Shown: one piece after another, positions 23,852-35,800 of the stretch | Numbering within the stretch: position 1 is the stretch's first letter | Layout of the letters: each line of letters opens with the position of its first letter | Assembly: GCF_000182925.2 (NCBI RefSeq) | Contig: NC_026501.1 | Coordinates: forward strand, 6,489,917-6,553,916 | Reading direction: 5' to 3' | Length of the DNA stretch: 64,000 bases | DNA from: Neurospora crassa OR74A | Taxonomy: Eukaryota; Ascomycota; Sordariomycetes; Sordariales; Sordariaceae | Notes under the pieces: model-generated | Database searches by the model: none | The model's input: the letters and a program-made list of their open reading frames with translations, nothing else | Told to the model about the DNA's origin: nothing | Translations under genes and position numbers: made by a program

Positions 23852-24308
23852 ATGAAGCACTTGGCCGCTTACCTCCTCCTCACCCTCGGTGGCAACACCG
23901 CCCCCTCTGCCGCTGATGTCAAGGCCGTCCTTGAGTCCGTTGGCATTGAGGCCGACTCCGAGCGCCTTGACAAGCTCATTTCTGAGCTCGAGGGCAAGGA
24001 CCTCAACGAGGTACGACTATTGTCCGGAGAGCAGACTTGAGTGTCCGGCGCACATGGCTAACACGAGATATTACAGTTGATCGCTGAGGGTTCCTCCAAG
24101 CTCGCTTCCGTCCCCTCCGGCGGTGCTGCTGCCCCCGCTGCCGGTGGTGCCGCTGCCGCCGCTGGTGGCGCTGCTGAGGAGAAGAAGGAGGAGAAGGTTG
24201 AGGGTAAGGACACATTCAATCGCTTGCGCTGTCGCATTCAGCTGCTAACTGCTGGGTACAGAGAAGGAGGAGTCCGACGAGGATATGGGCTTCGGTCTCT
24301 TCGACTAA
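23852..24308 (+). CDS. RPP2: 60S acidic ribosomal protein P2
   Basis: P2 is a stalk protein of the large ribosomal subunit; it pairs with P1 on uL10 and recruits elongation-factor GTPases. 110 residues in three exons: 23852-24010, 24077-24203 and 24262-24308. N-terminal dimerisation domain [20 protein letters not shown], then [17 protein letters not shown], an Ala/Gly hinge, an acidic KKEEK stretch, and the invariant tail [13 protein letters not shown], with the serine phosphorylated in this family. Splices are GTACGA...ACAG and GTAAGG...ACAG in correct phase. Codons are strongly biased to C-ending forms, as in highly expressed fungal genes. [10 protein letters not shown] identifies it as P2, not P1. 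Confidence 0.97.
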
Positions 24309-25357
24309 GCGTCTCCTACCATTGTCCGGTAACATGGCATGGTATTTTCCGAGAAACCTTGACGGATTGTACACGCGGTTCAAAAGTCACCTGCATCACA
24401 TTCGCCTTGACGGCGGCAGCAGAGCTGGAGTTCTTGGGATTACAAGGGCACGTCTTTCATAAGGGCGTCAAACGGCACATAGGCGGAACAATACAAGTCG
24501 CAAGGTTTTCTTCGGACCTTTTTGTCCCTTCGTGATCATACATGTGCGTGCTGCGCTGTTCTGGACATCTGCGCCTGCAGCTAAAATTGCTGAGAATATG
24601 TTGCTTGAACATGCATGTTTGTGAGCTCTTCTTCTTTTCCGTTCCTGTTATCGCACTGATATGGCGTCCCATCGACGGCGCCCTGCGAGAACGTTGGTAA
24701 ACAAATCCCTTGATATTCACTTGACATGCAGCTCCATTGTCGTCTCCATTCATTTATCGATACGCACGGTTGCATGTGGTTCCTTCAAGTCGGGCTTCCC
24801 TGTTGTTTTTGTTGTTGTTGCTGTAAACAAAGCTTGGCAAGCTCATCACTGGAGTTTGCGTTTCCCAGAGAAAGGATCCATTTCAGCGGTTGCCGCGAGC
24901 AACCATGCAACATCACCCCGTGTTTTGATTGGTCGCAGCTCCACAAGTCAAAATACTCGCTCCTAGCGAAAGCCAACAGTCAGCACGCACCCAGGGCCCC
25001 AATACAGAGTGAAACCCCCCATCGTCTCCTCTAGCTTCCGTTCACGACATGCTTCATCCGCGCCGCACCATATGATTTCTCGCTACTCTCGTTATTCTTG
25101 GTTCCATGCGCTACTCTGGCACGTAGATTCGCAATCGCCCACGCAGCCCTGTGCTTATTAGGTATTATTTTCTTCAATTTTGGACTACATCTGAAAAGGC
25201 GGCAAACCAGGCGCAAAACAAGAGCAGGATCGTCCGTGGCTGCGAAAGACGGGCAAGGTTCCAAGCTCGCAAACAGGACGAAAAGTTAGGTCCACCCAAC
25301 GCCGAGCCAGCGCATTTGCAACCGCAACCAAAACAACAGGGGCGGTAAACAAAACAC
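24309..25357. other. P2 3' flank and MPS1 upstream region
   Basis: I see no gene. The frames on both strands are short and overlapping. The last few hundred bases are the promoter and 5' leader of the Mps1 kinase gene. Confidence 0.6.
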
Positions 25358-28177
25358 ATGAACGACATGTCGTCCATTTCGCCAACGCCCATGGGCGGTG
25401 GAAGCCACTTTACGTCTATGGGAAGAAGGACATCCGCTAGACAAGCTTTGCGACGTCCCCCATCGCGGCCCATGCTCAATCGCAGCGAGTCGAATCCCCA
25501 GTCGCAATCTCAACAGTATTCCAACCTCAACGACAGCTCGGACGACGAGATCCCCGTACCCATGAAACTCAGCGCCTTAACCAAGGCTCTGCTTAACGAC
25601 GGCCATGCATCCGAAGCCTCATCTTTTGCGCAACATGGCGCTCCAGAGGATCTGCAGTTATCACCCCCAGCTCGACCACCATCACGCGTTACTAGAAGAA
25701 GCGCGTTGTTGTCGTCAAAGTCGGAGGAAAGGTCGGAAGGTGTGAGGGCGCGGGAAGCGAGGCGGAGTATCAGAGGAGGAAGCCTGCAGCCCATGGACAG
25801 GCCGACGTCGCCAGTCCAGAACGACAGCAGCAACAACCGCGATGGCAGCCCGGTACCTAGGAAACGAGTGGTCCGCCTCAGCAATCCCGTGCAGGGTCCA
25901 GTCAGTTTTTCAGGAAATGTCCGGAGACTCTCATCGACGACGGCAAACCAGAGGAGAACCAGGACGGAGAGCAGGGAAAGAGAGGTCGAGAAAGAAATTC
26001 CATCGTTTCTACAGCAGCAAGGAGATGCAGGATCAGATTCAGCGGGAGATGCCCAAACGCCCGTGATCAGGACGGTCAGGATTGCGGTGGGCTCTGGGTC
26101 TTCAGGCAGCAAGGGTCGGATTTCTCTAGGGGGAGGAGGAGGGTCGTCGGGTAGTTCGTTCGCCGGTGTTTCCGGGAAACGCGGCACAGGATATAGTGAT
26201 CACGAGAATCCCGAGGATCCTGCAACCATTGGAAGGCCACAAACGGTAGCACCACAAAGCTCAATGCGTATCAAGAGAGTCGCAAAGCTTCCAGGGAGCT
26301 TTCTCAGCGGCCCAGCGCGGCGAGGGCGGAGAAGGCAGAGCGATGAGGACGAGGCAGCACATGGAGAAAACGAAGGTATGGGCATGAACCAAGACAACGA
26401 TGGGAATTACGAGAGCCACATGCAGAGCCATGTCGAAGCCGCTATGGGCGAGCAACATTTGTCGTTCTACGGGTCCAACAATAACTATCGCGATTATGCC
26501 GCATCCGGAAGTCCTGTTAGCGGCAAAGCCGGAGCGGTTCGCAGGCGAGAATCCAACTTCAGAACGATGGAAAGAGATAACGGGGAACTGGGTTACAAGA
26601 TCGCTGAGCCTCATCCAGATATGCCCATGAACAACGACAAGGAGAACGAGGCACCGCCGACCTTCAAAAGGGCCAAGCTGACCCCGTCCGCAATGCTCGA
26701 TCACGAGATCCCGAAACCGGTTATCCCCGAACCAATGGCCCTCGACATTGGGCGCGACATCGGGCGAGATCTTAAGAGGCTTTCGATTTCACCCGACCGC
26801 AAAGCGCTGGCGCATAAGAGTCAGAATACACCGCACAGGCCGGCGCCTCCACCTCCACCAAAGATGTCAGTTGTCGAGACTGCAACAGCTGCGGCTGGAG
26901 CTTCTGCGACTGCTGGGGCGGCCAAGAAAAGGCAGGTCCTTTTGCGAGTGAACGGCCGAACATACACCCGCATTGACTGTATTGGACGAGGTGGTTCTGG
27001 CAAGGTTTATCGTGTTTCCGCTGAGAGTGGGAAGATGTTGGCCTTGAAGAGGGTGTCTCTCGAACATGCCGACGAAAACACCGTGAAGGGATTCAAGGGC
27101 GAGATTGATTTGCTGAAACGTTTGAATGGTGTGGAACGGGTCATTCAACTCATCGACCATGAGCTGAATCTGGAGAAGCAGGTACTCAGTGTGGTAAGTG
27201 ATTCATCAACTTCAAAGGATTCGTACTGAATACTAACCCCACCATAGCTCATGGAAGTAGGCGAACTCGATTTCAACACGCTTCTTAAAAGCCGCCAAAG
27301 CACCGCAGAAGGCGCTCGTCTCGATCCAACCTTCATTCGGTATTACTGGAAAGAGATGCTCGAATGCGTGCAAGCCGTGCACGCCCGCGACGTTGTGCAC
27401 AGTGATCTCAAGCCGGCCAACTTTGTCCTTGTCCAGGGCCGCCTCAAGCTCATCGATTTCGGCATCGCCAACGCCATCCAGACCGAAATGACAGTCAACG
27501 TGCACCGAGAAACGCAAATCGGCACGCCCAACTACATGTCGCCCGAATCTCTGATGGACTCGAACCAATACGCCTTCACGTCCGCCCAGAACGGCAAGTT
27601 CTGCATCCCGCCGCCGCTGAACCACCGCCAGCACGGCGCGCCCAAGCTCATGAAGCTCGGCAAGCCCTCAGACGTCTGGTCGCTCGGCTGCATCCTGTAC
27701 CAGATGGTGTACGGCCTGCCGCCCTTTGGCAAGATTGCCAACCAGATGTCGCGATGCCAGGCCATCATCAACTGGTCGTACCAGATCGATTTTCCGGAAG
27801 CCACCGAGGACGGCAGCCGCGTGCCCCCCTCGGTCATCCGCACCATGCGCCGATGTCTCAACCGCGAGCAGCGCGAGCGCCCCACGTGCGACGAGCTACT
27901 GGCTGACACGGACCCGTTCCTGTACCCGCAGGAGTTCGATCCGTCAGTGTACGCGGCGGCGGAGCATGGTAGGGTCCTGCCTGTCACAGAGGAGCTATTG
28001 TCGAGGCTTATACAGAGTGTGGTGCAGAGATGCAAGGAGAGGATGCCCACGGAGGCGGAGGTGGTGAATACTTGGCCGCAGGCGTACTGGGCGACTGTGA
28101 GGAAGGCGGTCATGGGTGCCGGTAATAATGCTGGTGGAAGTGGAGGTGGGAATGGTAGTGGCGGCCACCAGAGGTGA
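25358..28177 (+). CDS. mps1: Mps1/TTK-family spindle-checkpoint protein kinase
   Basis: Dual-specificity kinase acting at kinetochores in the spindle assembly checkpoint and, in yeast, in spindle-pole duplication. 921 residues in two exons, 25358-27193 and 27248-28177, with a 54-nt GTAAGT...ATAG intron. The N-terminal ~520 residues are disordered and Ser/Arg-rich. A KEN box, NDKENEAPP, lies at about 428-430. Kinase domain from about 530: GRGGSGKV loop, ALKR lysine near 564, VHSDLKPANF with catalytic Asp near 665, DFG Asp near 682, activation segment with VHRETQIGTPNYMSPES, then DVWSLGCILYQMVYGLPPF. HSDLKPANF and the RETQIGTPNYM activation segment are typical of Mps1/TTK. The C-terminal tail is Gly/Asn-rich. 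All catalytic residues are present. Starts at the first ATG of a long open frame. Confidence 0.95.
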
Positions 28178-29552
28178 TAACTCGGAGGTCGTTTTCTTCT
28201 CTTACCTTTTCTTGTTGTTTGTTGTTCACACATGTTGGAAGATGGATGGATTGTTCTTGTTAAGCGTTATGGCTTGGATACGATACCCTTGTTGTTGTCG
28301 GAAGTTTCTGTTGGATACCCCCCCTGATCAGACCTCGGTTGGTTACTGGGAGTTTTGTATAGATACCTTCCACAAGACGTGTGGCGGTTGGGAAGCGAGC
28401 GATTGCGTCTGGGAGCGGCTCTGTTCGGGTTTGTTCTGTGGCTAATGAATGATGGATCAAACGGGTTGTGGATATCGTGTTCGCTGAACACCATGTCTAT
28501 CTGGTTGCACGCACGGGTTGTATAATGGTGGAAAGTTGGCCGTTATTATTTTCTTTGTGTTGAGCTTGCTTTGTTTCTCTTTTTACTACTTGTTAGTGAT
28601 GAAGATTATGACTGGAAAGGGTGCATTGGATTAATGGTGGGCGGGCGTTTCCGTTCTTTTTCCCTGACTATAGCTTTACCCCTTCTTATTTGCTTTCAAC
28701 CGTCCATATTGTCATTGTTCAAAAGCTCTGTATCAGGACAACTCATTGCAGCGTTTAGTTATCCGTCTTATCCCTTCTCCCTTGCTGAATGATAGATTTC
28801 ATGTACTATGTCGCAGCGAAAGGCTCGACTTGCTTTGGTGTCCATAAGGAGGCCAGAATGTAAGGCTGTTTTCAGTGATGATGGTTTGGATATCAATGTT
28901 TGGCCTGAAAACTCAACACTATATGCTTCAGGCATGCTCGAAGTAGTTTTCTTAGACTGCTTCGACCTCTGGAGACACAACGAACTTCATCAAGCTCAAT
29001 ATGCACGCTTGGTACTAGCCATGATTCCAATCCCCGTTTTATAATATGAACAAGAACAAATATGATACATGCCGAATATGTCGGTATATCCCCTTGATCC
29101 TACACAACTAGTCCATAGTTGATCTGTAATCACTCCTTTTCTAATCGAAGGACATACAGATGTATGACGGAAGAAGCCCGGGCAGGCCTTGCTACCCCTT
29201 TCTAAAGACCTCGGCTTCAACGAGTAGTGCTTGATAAATCTCACCGCGTCCGCCATCTGTAGCACATTTGGAATCCATCCAGCAGCAGCATAACATTAGG
29301 AATTTCCTCCATCCCCTTTGTCAAGTGTTTGTGTGCTATCCGTGTGCCATGCGGTCGGCTGTTTTGGGTTGAACGATGTTGTTCGATATTGGCCTGCCCG
29401 GGGTTGTCGGCTTCCTCCTCTCCTTCTCCCCTCCTCCTCCACTATTTGCCCACCACCCCTTGCCCCATCATCTCCTTTCAACAGTCGCATTCCAGCCTCA
29501 CTGTTTTCTGTCCCCTCCCTTCCTTCAGCAGTAGCAACCCACTGTGACCCAT
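28178..29552. other. Convergent 3' flanks of MPS1 and bL21m
   Basis: I see no gene. The region is T-rich on the plus strand just after MPS1, as expected for 3' UTR and polyadenylation sequences. Confidence 0.6.
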
Positions 29553-30206
29553 TCAAAGGCTCGACACATCATTGATCTTCAACTGGTTGATCCTGAGAAC
29601 CGTGTACTTGTGCTTGCTGAAAACATGCTTCTTCTTCCTGCACCTCCGCTTCTTCTTGATCATGACGCGCATCGGCTCGCTCTCGGTACCCATGACAATG
29701 GCGCGGCACTCAAACAGGCGCTCGTCCACGTACGGCGCGCCCTGAAGGGTCAGGTCGCGGCTGCCGATGACCGAGGCCCGGTTCAGGCGCAGCACGTCGC
29801 CAGGCGCCACGCCGGGCATCTTGAACGGTAGCTTTACCGTGTCACCCTCGGTCACGAGGTACGGCTTGCCGTGGATGTGGATGGTCGTGTAGTGGCCCGG
29901 CTGCGCGGCGAGCACGGGGAGGAGCTCCTTGACTTGCTGGCTTATCGGGGGTTGTTGAGAAAATGGTGTGCTGGTGGGAACGGCTGCGGGGGCCTCTGGT
30001 GTTGTGGCGGTAGTGACCTTTGGTGGGCTGGCCTTGAGCAGGGTGGCGGCAGCAGCAGCAGCATCGGACTGGCTGGTAGGCTCAACTTGCTGGGCAGTCT
30101 GGTGGAGGAAACGAGCGGCGGGACGGAAGGGGAGGAGGAAAGATGGTGGGAGGCGCGTGACGGGAGTGCGCAGCTCCAGGACGGAGCGCAAAAGTGCCCT
30201 GCTCAT
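29553..30206 (-). CDS. mrpl49: Mitochondrial large-subunit ribosomal protein bL21m
   Basis: bL21 protein of the mitochondrial ribosome (yeast Mrpl49). 217 residues, single exon. An N-terminal targeting sequence is plain: MSRALLRSVLELRTPVTRLP, basic with no acidic residue before the linker, followed by an Ala/Thr/Pro-rich linker. The bL21 domain fills about 100-217: HYTTIHIHGKPYLVTEGDTVKLP, GDVLRLNRASVIGSRDLTL, VMIKKKRRCRKKKHVFSKHK, then YTVLRINQLKIND. I chose the ATG at 30206 because the longer open frame above it has no ATG. The stop is followed by the convergent MPS1 3' flank. Confidence 0.93.
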   Translation of the reverse strand: MSRALLRSVLELRTPVTRLPPSFLLPFRPAARFLHQTAQQVEPTSQSDAAAAAATLLKASPPKVTTATTPEAPAAVPTSTPFSQQPPISQQVKELLPVLAAQPGHYTTIHIHGKPYLVTEGDTVKLPFKMPGVAPGDVLRLNRASVIGSRDLTLQGAPYVDERLFECRAIVMGTESEPMRVMIKKKRRCRKKKHVFSKHKYTVLRINQLKINDVSSL

Positions 30207-30843
30207 GGTTGGGAGTGGCGGTACGGTGCGGTCCGAGGCGCAACGAAAGGGGGAAGTTGTCGAGAGGTAGTGGCGGAGGCTGTTGGTTCGGGCTTCGGTG
30301 GTTCTGGCTTGGACGGAGCTCCGCAATCCCGCGACCTGACTGCCTGCGTCTCGAAGCTGGCGAGGAAAAATCGGGCCCCGTTTCTGGAGCGAAGCGTCGT
30401 CGCACACGGCACCGCTACGCCGGCAGAAAATAAAGCGGGGCTCCGGAACCGCATTCACCAATCGAAGTCATGGGTCTTCAGCTGGGTGAGCACTTTCAAT
30501 ATCGACATCACGAACGACAACACGGTCGATTTTCCATTCCTACATAGGCGAAACTACTACGAACAAGTTTACGGATACACGATGACTGAAATCTGCGCTG
30601 CTCAGTTCTCGATCGAAGAGCAAATTCGGCGCAAAAAGACCGCCACGGATGACCGCGGGGTATGGCCCGGCAGCCTTTACGACACCTACCACTCCTCGAC
30701 CTGTTGCAATTCACGAGAAAGAGAACAGCCAATGGAGAGAGAGAACAGAAATCTTCGGTTCCACAAGAACAAAGACAAAAATGAATTAAAGACAGGGACG
30801 TGGGTGCGGCAGTGTCCTCAGCAGCGTCCAAAAAAAAAAAGCG
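30207..30843. promoter_or_regulatory. bL21m promoter region
   Basis: This contains the leader and promoter of bL21m (leftward) and the downstream side of the tRNA gene. Long open frames here run antisense without ATG or family resemblance, and I do not call them. Confidence 0.5.
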
Positions 30844-30849
30844 AAAAAA
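30844..30849 (-). terminator. RNA polymerase III terminator of tRNA-Tyr
   Basis: Six Ts on the minus strand, beginning 7 nt past the tRNA 3' end. A second, longer T-run lies at 30831-30840 as a backup. Confidence 0.8.
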
Positions 30850-30855
30850 GATGAT

Positions 30856-30944
30856 TCCCCTCGACCGGAATCGAGCCGGTGACCTTTCGGTATACAATCT
30901 AGACAATTACAGCCGAACGTGATATCCAACTACACCACAAGGGG
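30856..30944 (-). tRNA. tRNA-Tyr (anticodon GTA) with a 15-nt intron
   Basis: The cloverleaf fits well: acceptor CCCCTTG pairs with CGAGGGG; the D arm lies in TGGTGTAGTTGGATATCAC; the anticodon stem is TTCGG/CCGAA with loop CT-GTA-A; the T stem ACCGG/CCGGT encloses CTCGATT. C1-G72 is the eukaryotic tRNA-Tyr identity pair. The 15-nt intron (30892-30906) sits one base 3' of the anticodon, the canonical place, and eukaryotic tRNA-Tyr genes typically have one. The A box TGGTGTAGTTGG and B box GGCTCGATTCC are the internal Pol III promoter. The spliced length is 74 nt, before CCA addition. Confidence 0.93.
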
Positions 30945-31589
30945 TTTATTTGTTGAATAGTGCCTGAATTCTTACACTCTTATCCTTTGGACACAGCAGC
31001 AATACCGACGAACCATTTGGAAGGCAGTATCACCACACGCCCCGATGAAATGTGCCATTAGAATTCGCACGAGGCCTTATTGAGCAGCTAGGCATTTGGA
31101 CAATTTTAGGTATGTCACGGGTCACTTGCGAAGAATCATTTCGAAGTATCTTCTTCGCATCGTTGTCCCACACTGCACAAAGCGCACTGGACGTTAAACT
31201 TCCTCTTGAAGATCAGTACGAATATTTATTAATTTCATAATGTAGCACGAAATTTCACAATTCCCGTCTCCCAAAGCTTTACCGTTTCTATGACACTGTC
31301 GAAAACCTGTTTGACCGTTATCGCCCGTTGCTGACCTCCGCTCATACCTAACAAAGGAGACCCGATAAAAAGAAACTGAACAAAACCGACATGCCACTGT
31401 TTTTGGGGGAATTTTCGAACAAATGGTGATTGCAAATAAACCAACGTAAAACCAACAAATGGACGATAAGAAACCGGCATAGCCCATCGCGCCCATTCCC
31501 TCATACCACCTGCTCAAAGGAAGACGATTCGAGAAACATGGAAAGTATCCAGCACTTTAGTTTCCCATCTTCTTCGGCTCAACCTTACA
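30945..31589. other. Spacer between tRNA-Tyr and the Gypsy element
   Basis: I see no gene. Composition is normal, with no sign of RIP, right up to the left LTR. Confidence 0.6.
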
Positions 31590-31594
31590 CCTGC
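31590..31594. repeat. Target site duplication, left copy
   Basis: CCTGC directly before the left LTR; identical to 38985-38989 directly after the right LTR. Five bp is the usual duplication length for Ty3/Gypsy integrases. Confidence 0.9.
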
Positions 31595-31768
31595 TGTTAC
31601 AGCGTGGTTCTCTAATAAGTAGTGGTTGGTAAGGGATCATAAAAGGTACTCCAACCAAGTAGGTAGGTACAAGTAATCATTATAGCACGAGGAGCTATAG
31701 AAGTAGAAGGGGAAAGAGTCTAATTATAAATACATATAATTTAAGGGCAGGGATATCAATCCCTAACA
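31595..31768 (-). repeat. Left LTR (3' LTR of the Gypsy fossil)
   Basis: 174 bp, TGTTAC at one end and CTAACA at the other. It aligns without gaps to 38811-38984; about 14 positions differ and all are transitions. Confidence 0.93.
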
Positions 31769-32556
31769 GTACTCCCCTCTCTAAAGCGCTATTCGTCTCG
31801 AATAGCCTTCTTAAGTAGCGCCAGACCCCTCGAATAGCCTTTCCTTAATCGTACTAAACCTTATCTACCTTCGGAATAGTAATTTATAAAATACCTATCT
31901 AGACTCCTCTTATTTACGTATCTATACGTAGTATTATATTCCTTATATACCTATTACCTATCGTTATAGTCCTATATTATATATTTCTCCAATTATAGGG
32001 TACCCTTAACTATTATTAAACACTTCTTACACCGGACCTCGGTATACCACTTAGCCCGGTATTTATTAAGATCCCTAGTATTTAGGAATCTCCTAGAGTA
32101 CTCGTTACACAAGATTTTCTTACTATAGTCCTCCGTTATATACTTTTCGAATAATTCCTTAGTTCTAAATATTAAATCGTATAGTATATATTTGTACTAA
32201 AATTCCGCGGGGTTGTAAGTACATTAATAATTGTCTCTTTTAACTTTCTTAAAATATTATAGCCTATAGTTATATATTTATTTACCGTAGATTTTATTTA
32301 GATAGGCCCGTATAATATCCCTAATTGTAAGGACCTTATTATAAATCGGATAGTTTAAATAGATTATTCCTTCCATTATAATATAGTTTTCTAAGGCCCC
32401 TTCGCTATTAAAGATTCTATTATAATAATTATAAATAAAGCGTACCAATACCTTACGTTTCCTAGGTTATCCCCTAAGCTTATTCGGCTTAATTTAAACT
32501 ATAGCTTCGTTTATAGGAAATTTATAAGTTATAAGGTCCGGTAGCGCCGTAGTTGG

Positions 32557-32800
32557 GTAGTATAGCAGCGTAGGAGGTGGTTTAGGGGCTTGTTAGTTTA
32601 GTAATAGCGGGTAGTATAGTAATATTAGAAATAGTATAGAGGCTCGCCGGCTTAGTAATAACGGGTAGTATAAAGATAAGGGCGAAAGTAGGTAGTATAA
32701 TAATATTAGAGGCAGCGTAGGGGCTCGTTAATTAAGTAATAACGGGTAGTATAGGAATATTAGGGGCGAAAGCGAAAGGAGGGTTGGAATACTCTAATTT
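32557..32800. repeat. 54-bp tandem repeat inside the Gypsy fossil
   Basis: Units begin GTAGTATA at 32557, 32611, 32692 and 32746, with a half unit of 27 bp at 32665. Full units are 54 bp and end near AGTAATAACGG. The array lies toward the 3' end of the element, past the integrase region. Confidence 0.85.
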
Positions 32801-35800
32801 AATAACGGTAAGTTATACAATAGGAGTATAACGGGCGGGATAGAGAGTTCGGAATCTTTATTATTAATTTATCCCGGGAATTCTTTTTTTTCAAGCTATA
32901 ATTATAAAATATAAAAGACTAAATATACGAATTTCCTTATACCTACAAACCAGGGTAGCCTTAATATATATACGCGCGGGTATACTTCTAAAATCTTATA
33001 CAGGCTTATTTATTTAAATTCCAACTTATTAGGCTAGTCGGCTCTTAACTATACTTTATCCCTAATATAGTACCTAAGTATATTATTCCGGCTACCGTTT
33101 ACTTATATTCGGTATTACTCTATAGCCTTATTTATATTATCTTTTAGTATTTCGAAAGTTTCTCTAATACATTCGATTCGGTTATTTATTTTAGCGATTC
33201 TTCTAGCGTCGTTTACTATTCTAAGTATCCTAGGGACTAGTAGTTTAATTCTAATTAAAGGGTTAAATTTATAATTAACGAAGAACGGGGATACCCAAAT
33301 TATTTCGGATATATAGTTATTAGCTATAAATTCGGCGAAGGGCAACCAATTTACTTAATCGTCTTTTATTCTTAATACGAAGCTATAAAGGAATTGCTCT
33401 AGGGCGATATTAATAATCTCAAATTAGCTATTAATTTACGGGTAATAGGAGGTAAACATCTAGTACTTAAATCCTAAGCGTTCCAATAACCGTTATATTA
33501 GTAGGCTATCGAACGTACTTCCTCTATCGAATATTATTACTTAGGGCGCTCTATATAAGTAGAAGATATATTTAATAAATAAATCGACGAACTCCTCTAC
33601 GCTAACTCCTTAGTAAAGTATAAAGTATCGTATTTTAATTAGGCGGTTAATAATTATAAGGATATATAAATACATAACGCCGTTCCGTATATAGGGGGGT
33701 AGTAGCCCGATATAATTAATATAAATTTCTATTTATAATTGAAAGGGTATACTTAATAATTAAAGGTAATTAATCGATTATTTATATAATAGCTTAGATC
33801 GTCGGCATATATAGCAAGCGTATACGAATATTGCAACTTCCTTATATATATTAGGCTACTAATAGTATTATCGAATAAGTTTATATATTTTTATATCTCT
33901 TAGGTAGCCGGCTATAGGTAAACTATAGTATCGGTATATAATTTAGAATTTAAACACATCGTCGGACGGTATAAATAATCTATTTTACTAATAAATACGT
34001 CCGTTACATATAGAGCATTTAGTAAAAGGGACTCTAATAGTACGCTTAAGTCTAGCGGGCTAACTATCGGTATATAAGAGGGCGGATATTATATTTTAAG
34101 CATCTCTAGAGGCGTTATAAGCGGCTTTAACGTAATTCTCAAAGAATTAGGAAATATCTAGGGCGTAAATGTATATAGGGGCCATACCTAATAATAATCT
34201 ATTATTTATAAGAATCCGAATTATTCGTTTAATAACATAATTATTAAATATATTATATTTAAAGGTAGGGGAATTACTGGGGCGGCGGCTTAGGGCGTCG
34301 GGTCTAATAGCTTACATACCTAGCCAATAAATAATACAGAAGTTGAACTGGCTTAGGAATTCGGACTAGCGGGCTTATTATTAATTAAATAATTTAATTG
34401 TTATAAAGTATTAAAGGTTCTTATAATTAATAATAATTTCTACTAATTTATCTATATCGGTACCTTAAAATTCTAAGCGCTATTCCTCAAAAGCCTTAAT
34501 AATCGCGAGGAGCTCTTTATTATAAATCTCGTAATTATATTTAATAACCGTATATTTACTCAAGAAGTAGGCTATAGGGCGCAATCGGTTCTCGTCGTCG
34601 TATTAAAATAATACTCTACTAAAGGCCCAATTAGAAGCGTCGGTTTCAACCACAGTCCTACAAGAGGGGTTAAAATAAGCAAATATTTCTATATTAGTAA
34701 AGGAGTCTTTTAAGCATTAGAAGGCGGTTTAACAAATGTCAGTCCATTTCCAAATATTCTCCTTTCGGAGTAGTAATATTAGTAGTTTAATTATTAACGA
34801 GAAACCTTTTATAAAGCGTTAATAGAAGTTAATAAATCCGAAGAATTTCTATAGATCCTTTACGCTTCCTAAGGGTTCCTATTCGGTAACTGCCTTAATT
34901 TTCTCCAAGTCCATTTCGATACCGTATATAATAATAATCAAACCGAGGTACTTCGTCTTTATAGTATAGAATTCGTACTTCTTAATATCGACGTAAAGAC
35001 CGGCCTCGGTTAGTTTAGTAAGGATAGTTCTAATATATTAAATATACTCCTTTTTATTCTTCGAATAGATAATAATATTATTTAAATATACTTAGGCGTA
35101 TCGATTGAGGCAATTATATAAAATATCGTTAATAAAATTTTAAAATAAACTTGGGGCGTTATATAGGCTAAAGGGTATTACTAGGGTTTCGTAGAGGCCA
35201 AACCTTATAATAAAAGCAATTTTCTAAACGTTATCTTTAGCTATACGGACTTTATTAAAAGTAGCGATAATATCGAACTTAATATAAATCTTCGCATTAT
35301 AAAGGGAATCGAAAGTTTTATAAATAAATAAAAGTAGATATCAGTTCTTAATCGTAATATTATTCAATCCGCAATAATCTTAGCAAATTCGGACTCCTCC
35401 GCCGGGCTTGCAAACTAGTAGGAGGGGCGCGGCCGCGCAGGAGGTGGAGGGTCGAATAAATCCCTTATCGAAGTTATCGTCCAACTACTTTTTAACGCAT
35501 TAGAATTCTACTTAGGATATTGGTCGATTCCTAATAATAGGCGGGTCCTTTCTGGGCTTAAAGTCGATTCTATAGTCGTACAATTGGGATAGCGGCAAAT
35601 TATCGGCGGCGCGGGCTATAAAGACAGTAATAAGGTTATAATATTCCTCCAATAGTTTAACCCTAATCTCGTTCTTAAAGGGGTAGGTTTTTAGCTTTAT
35701 AAATTTATTTATATCCTTATTATTAACTTTCTATATTAAAAAATATTTATTATAATAGAAGTCGAAGAACTAGTAGAATCGTAGGCTTAACTTAGCTCGA

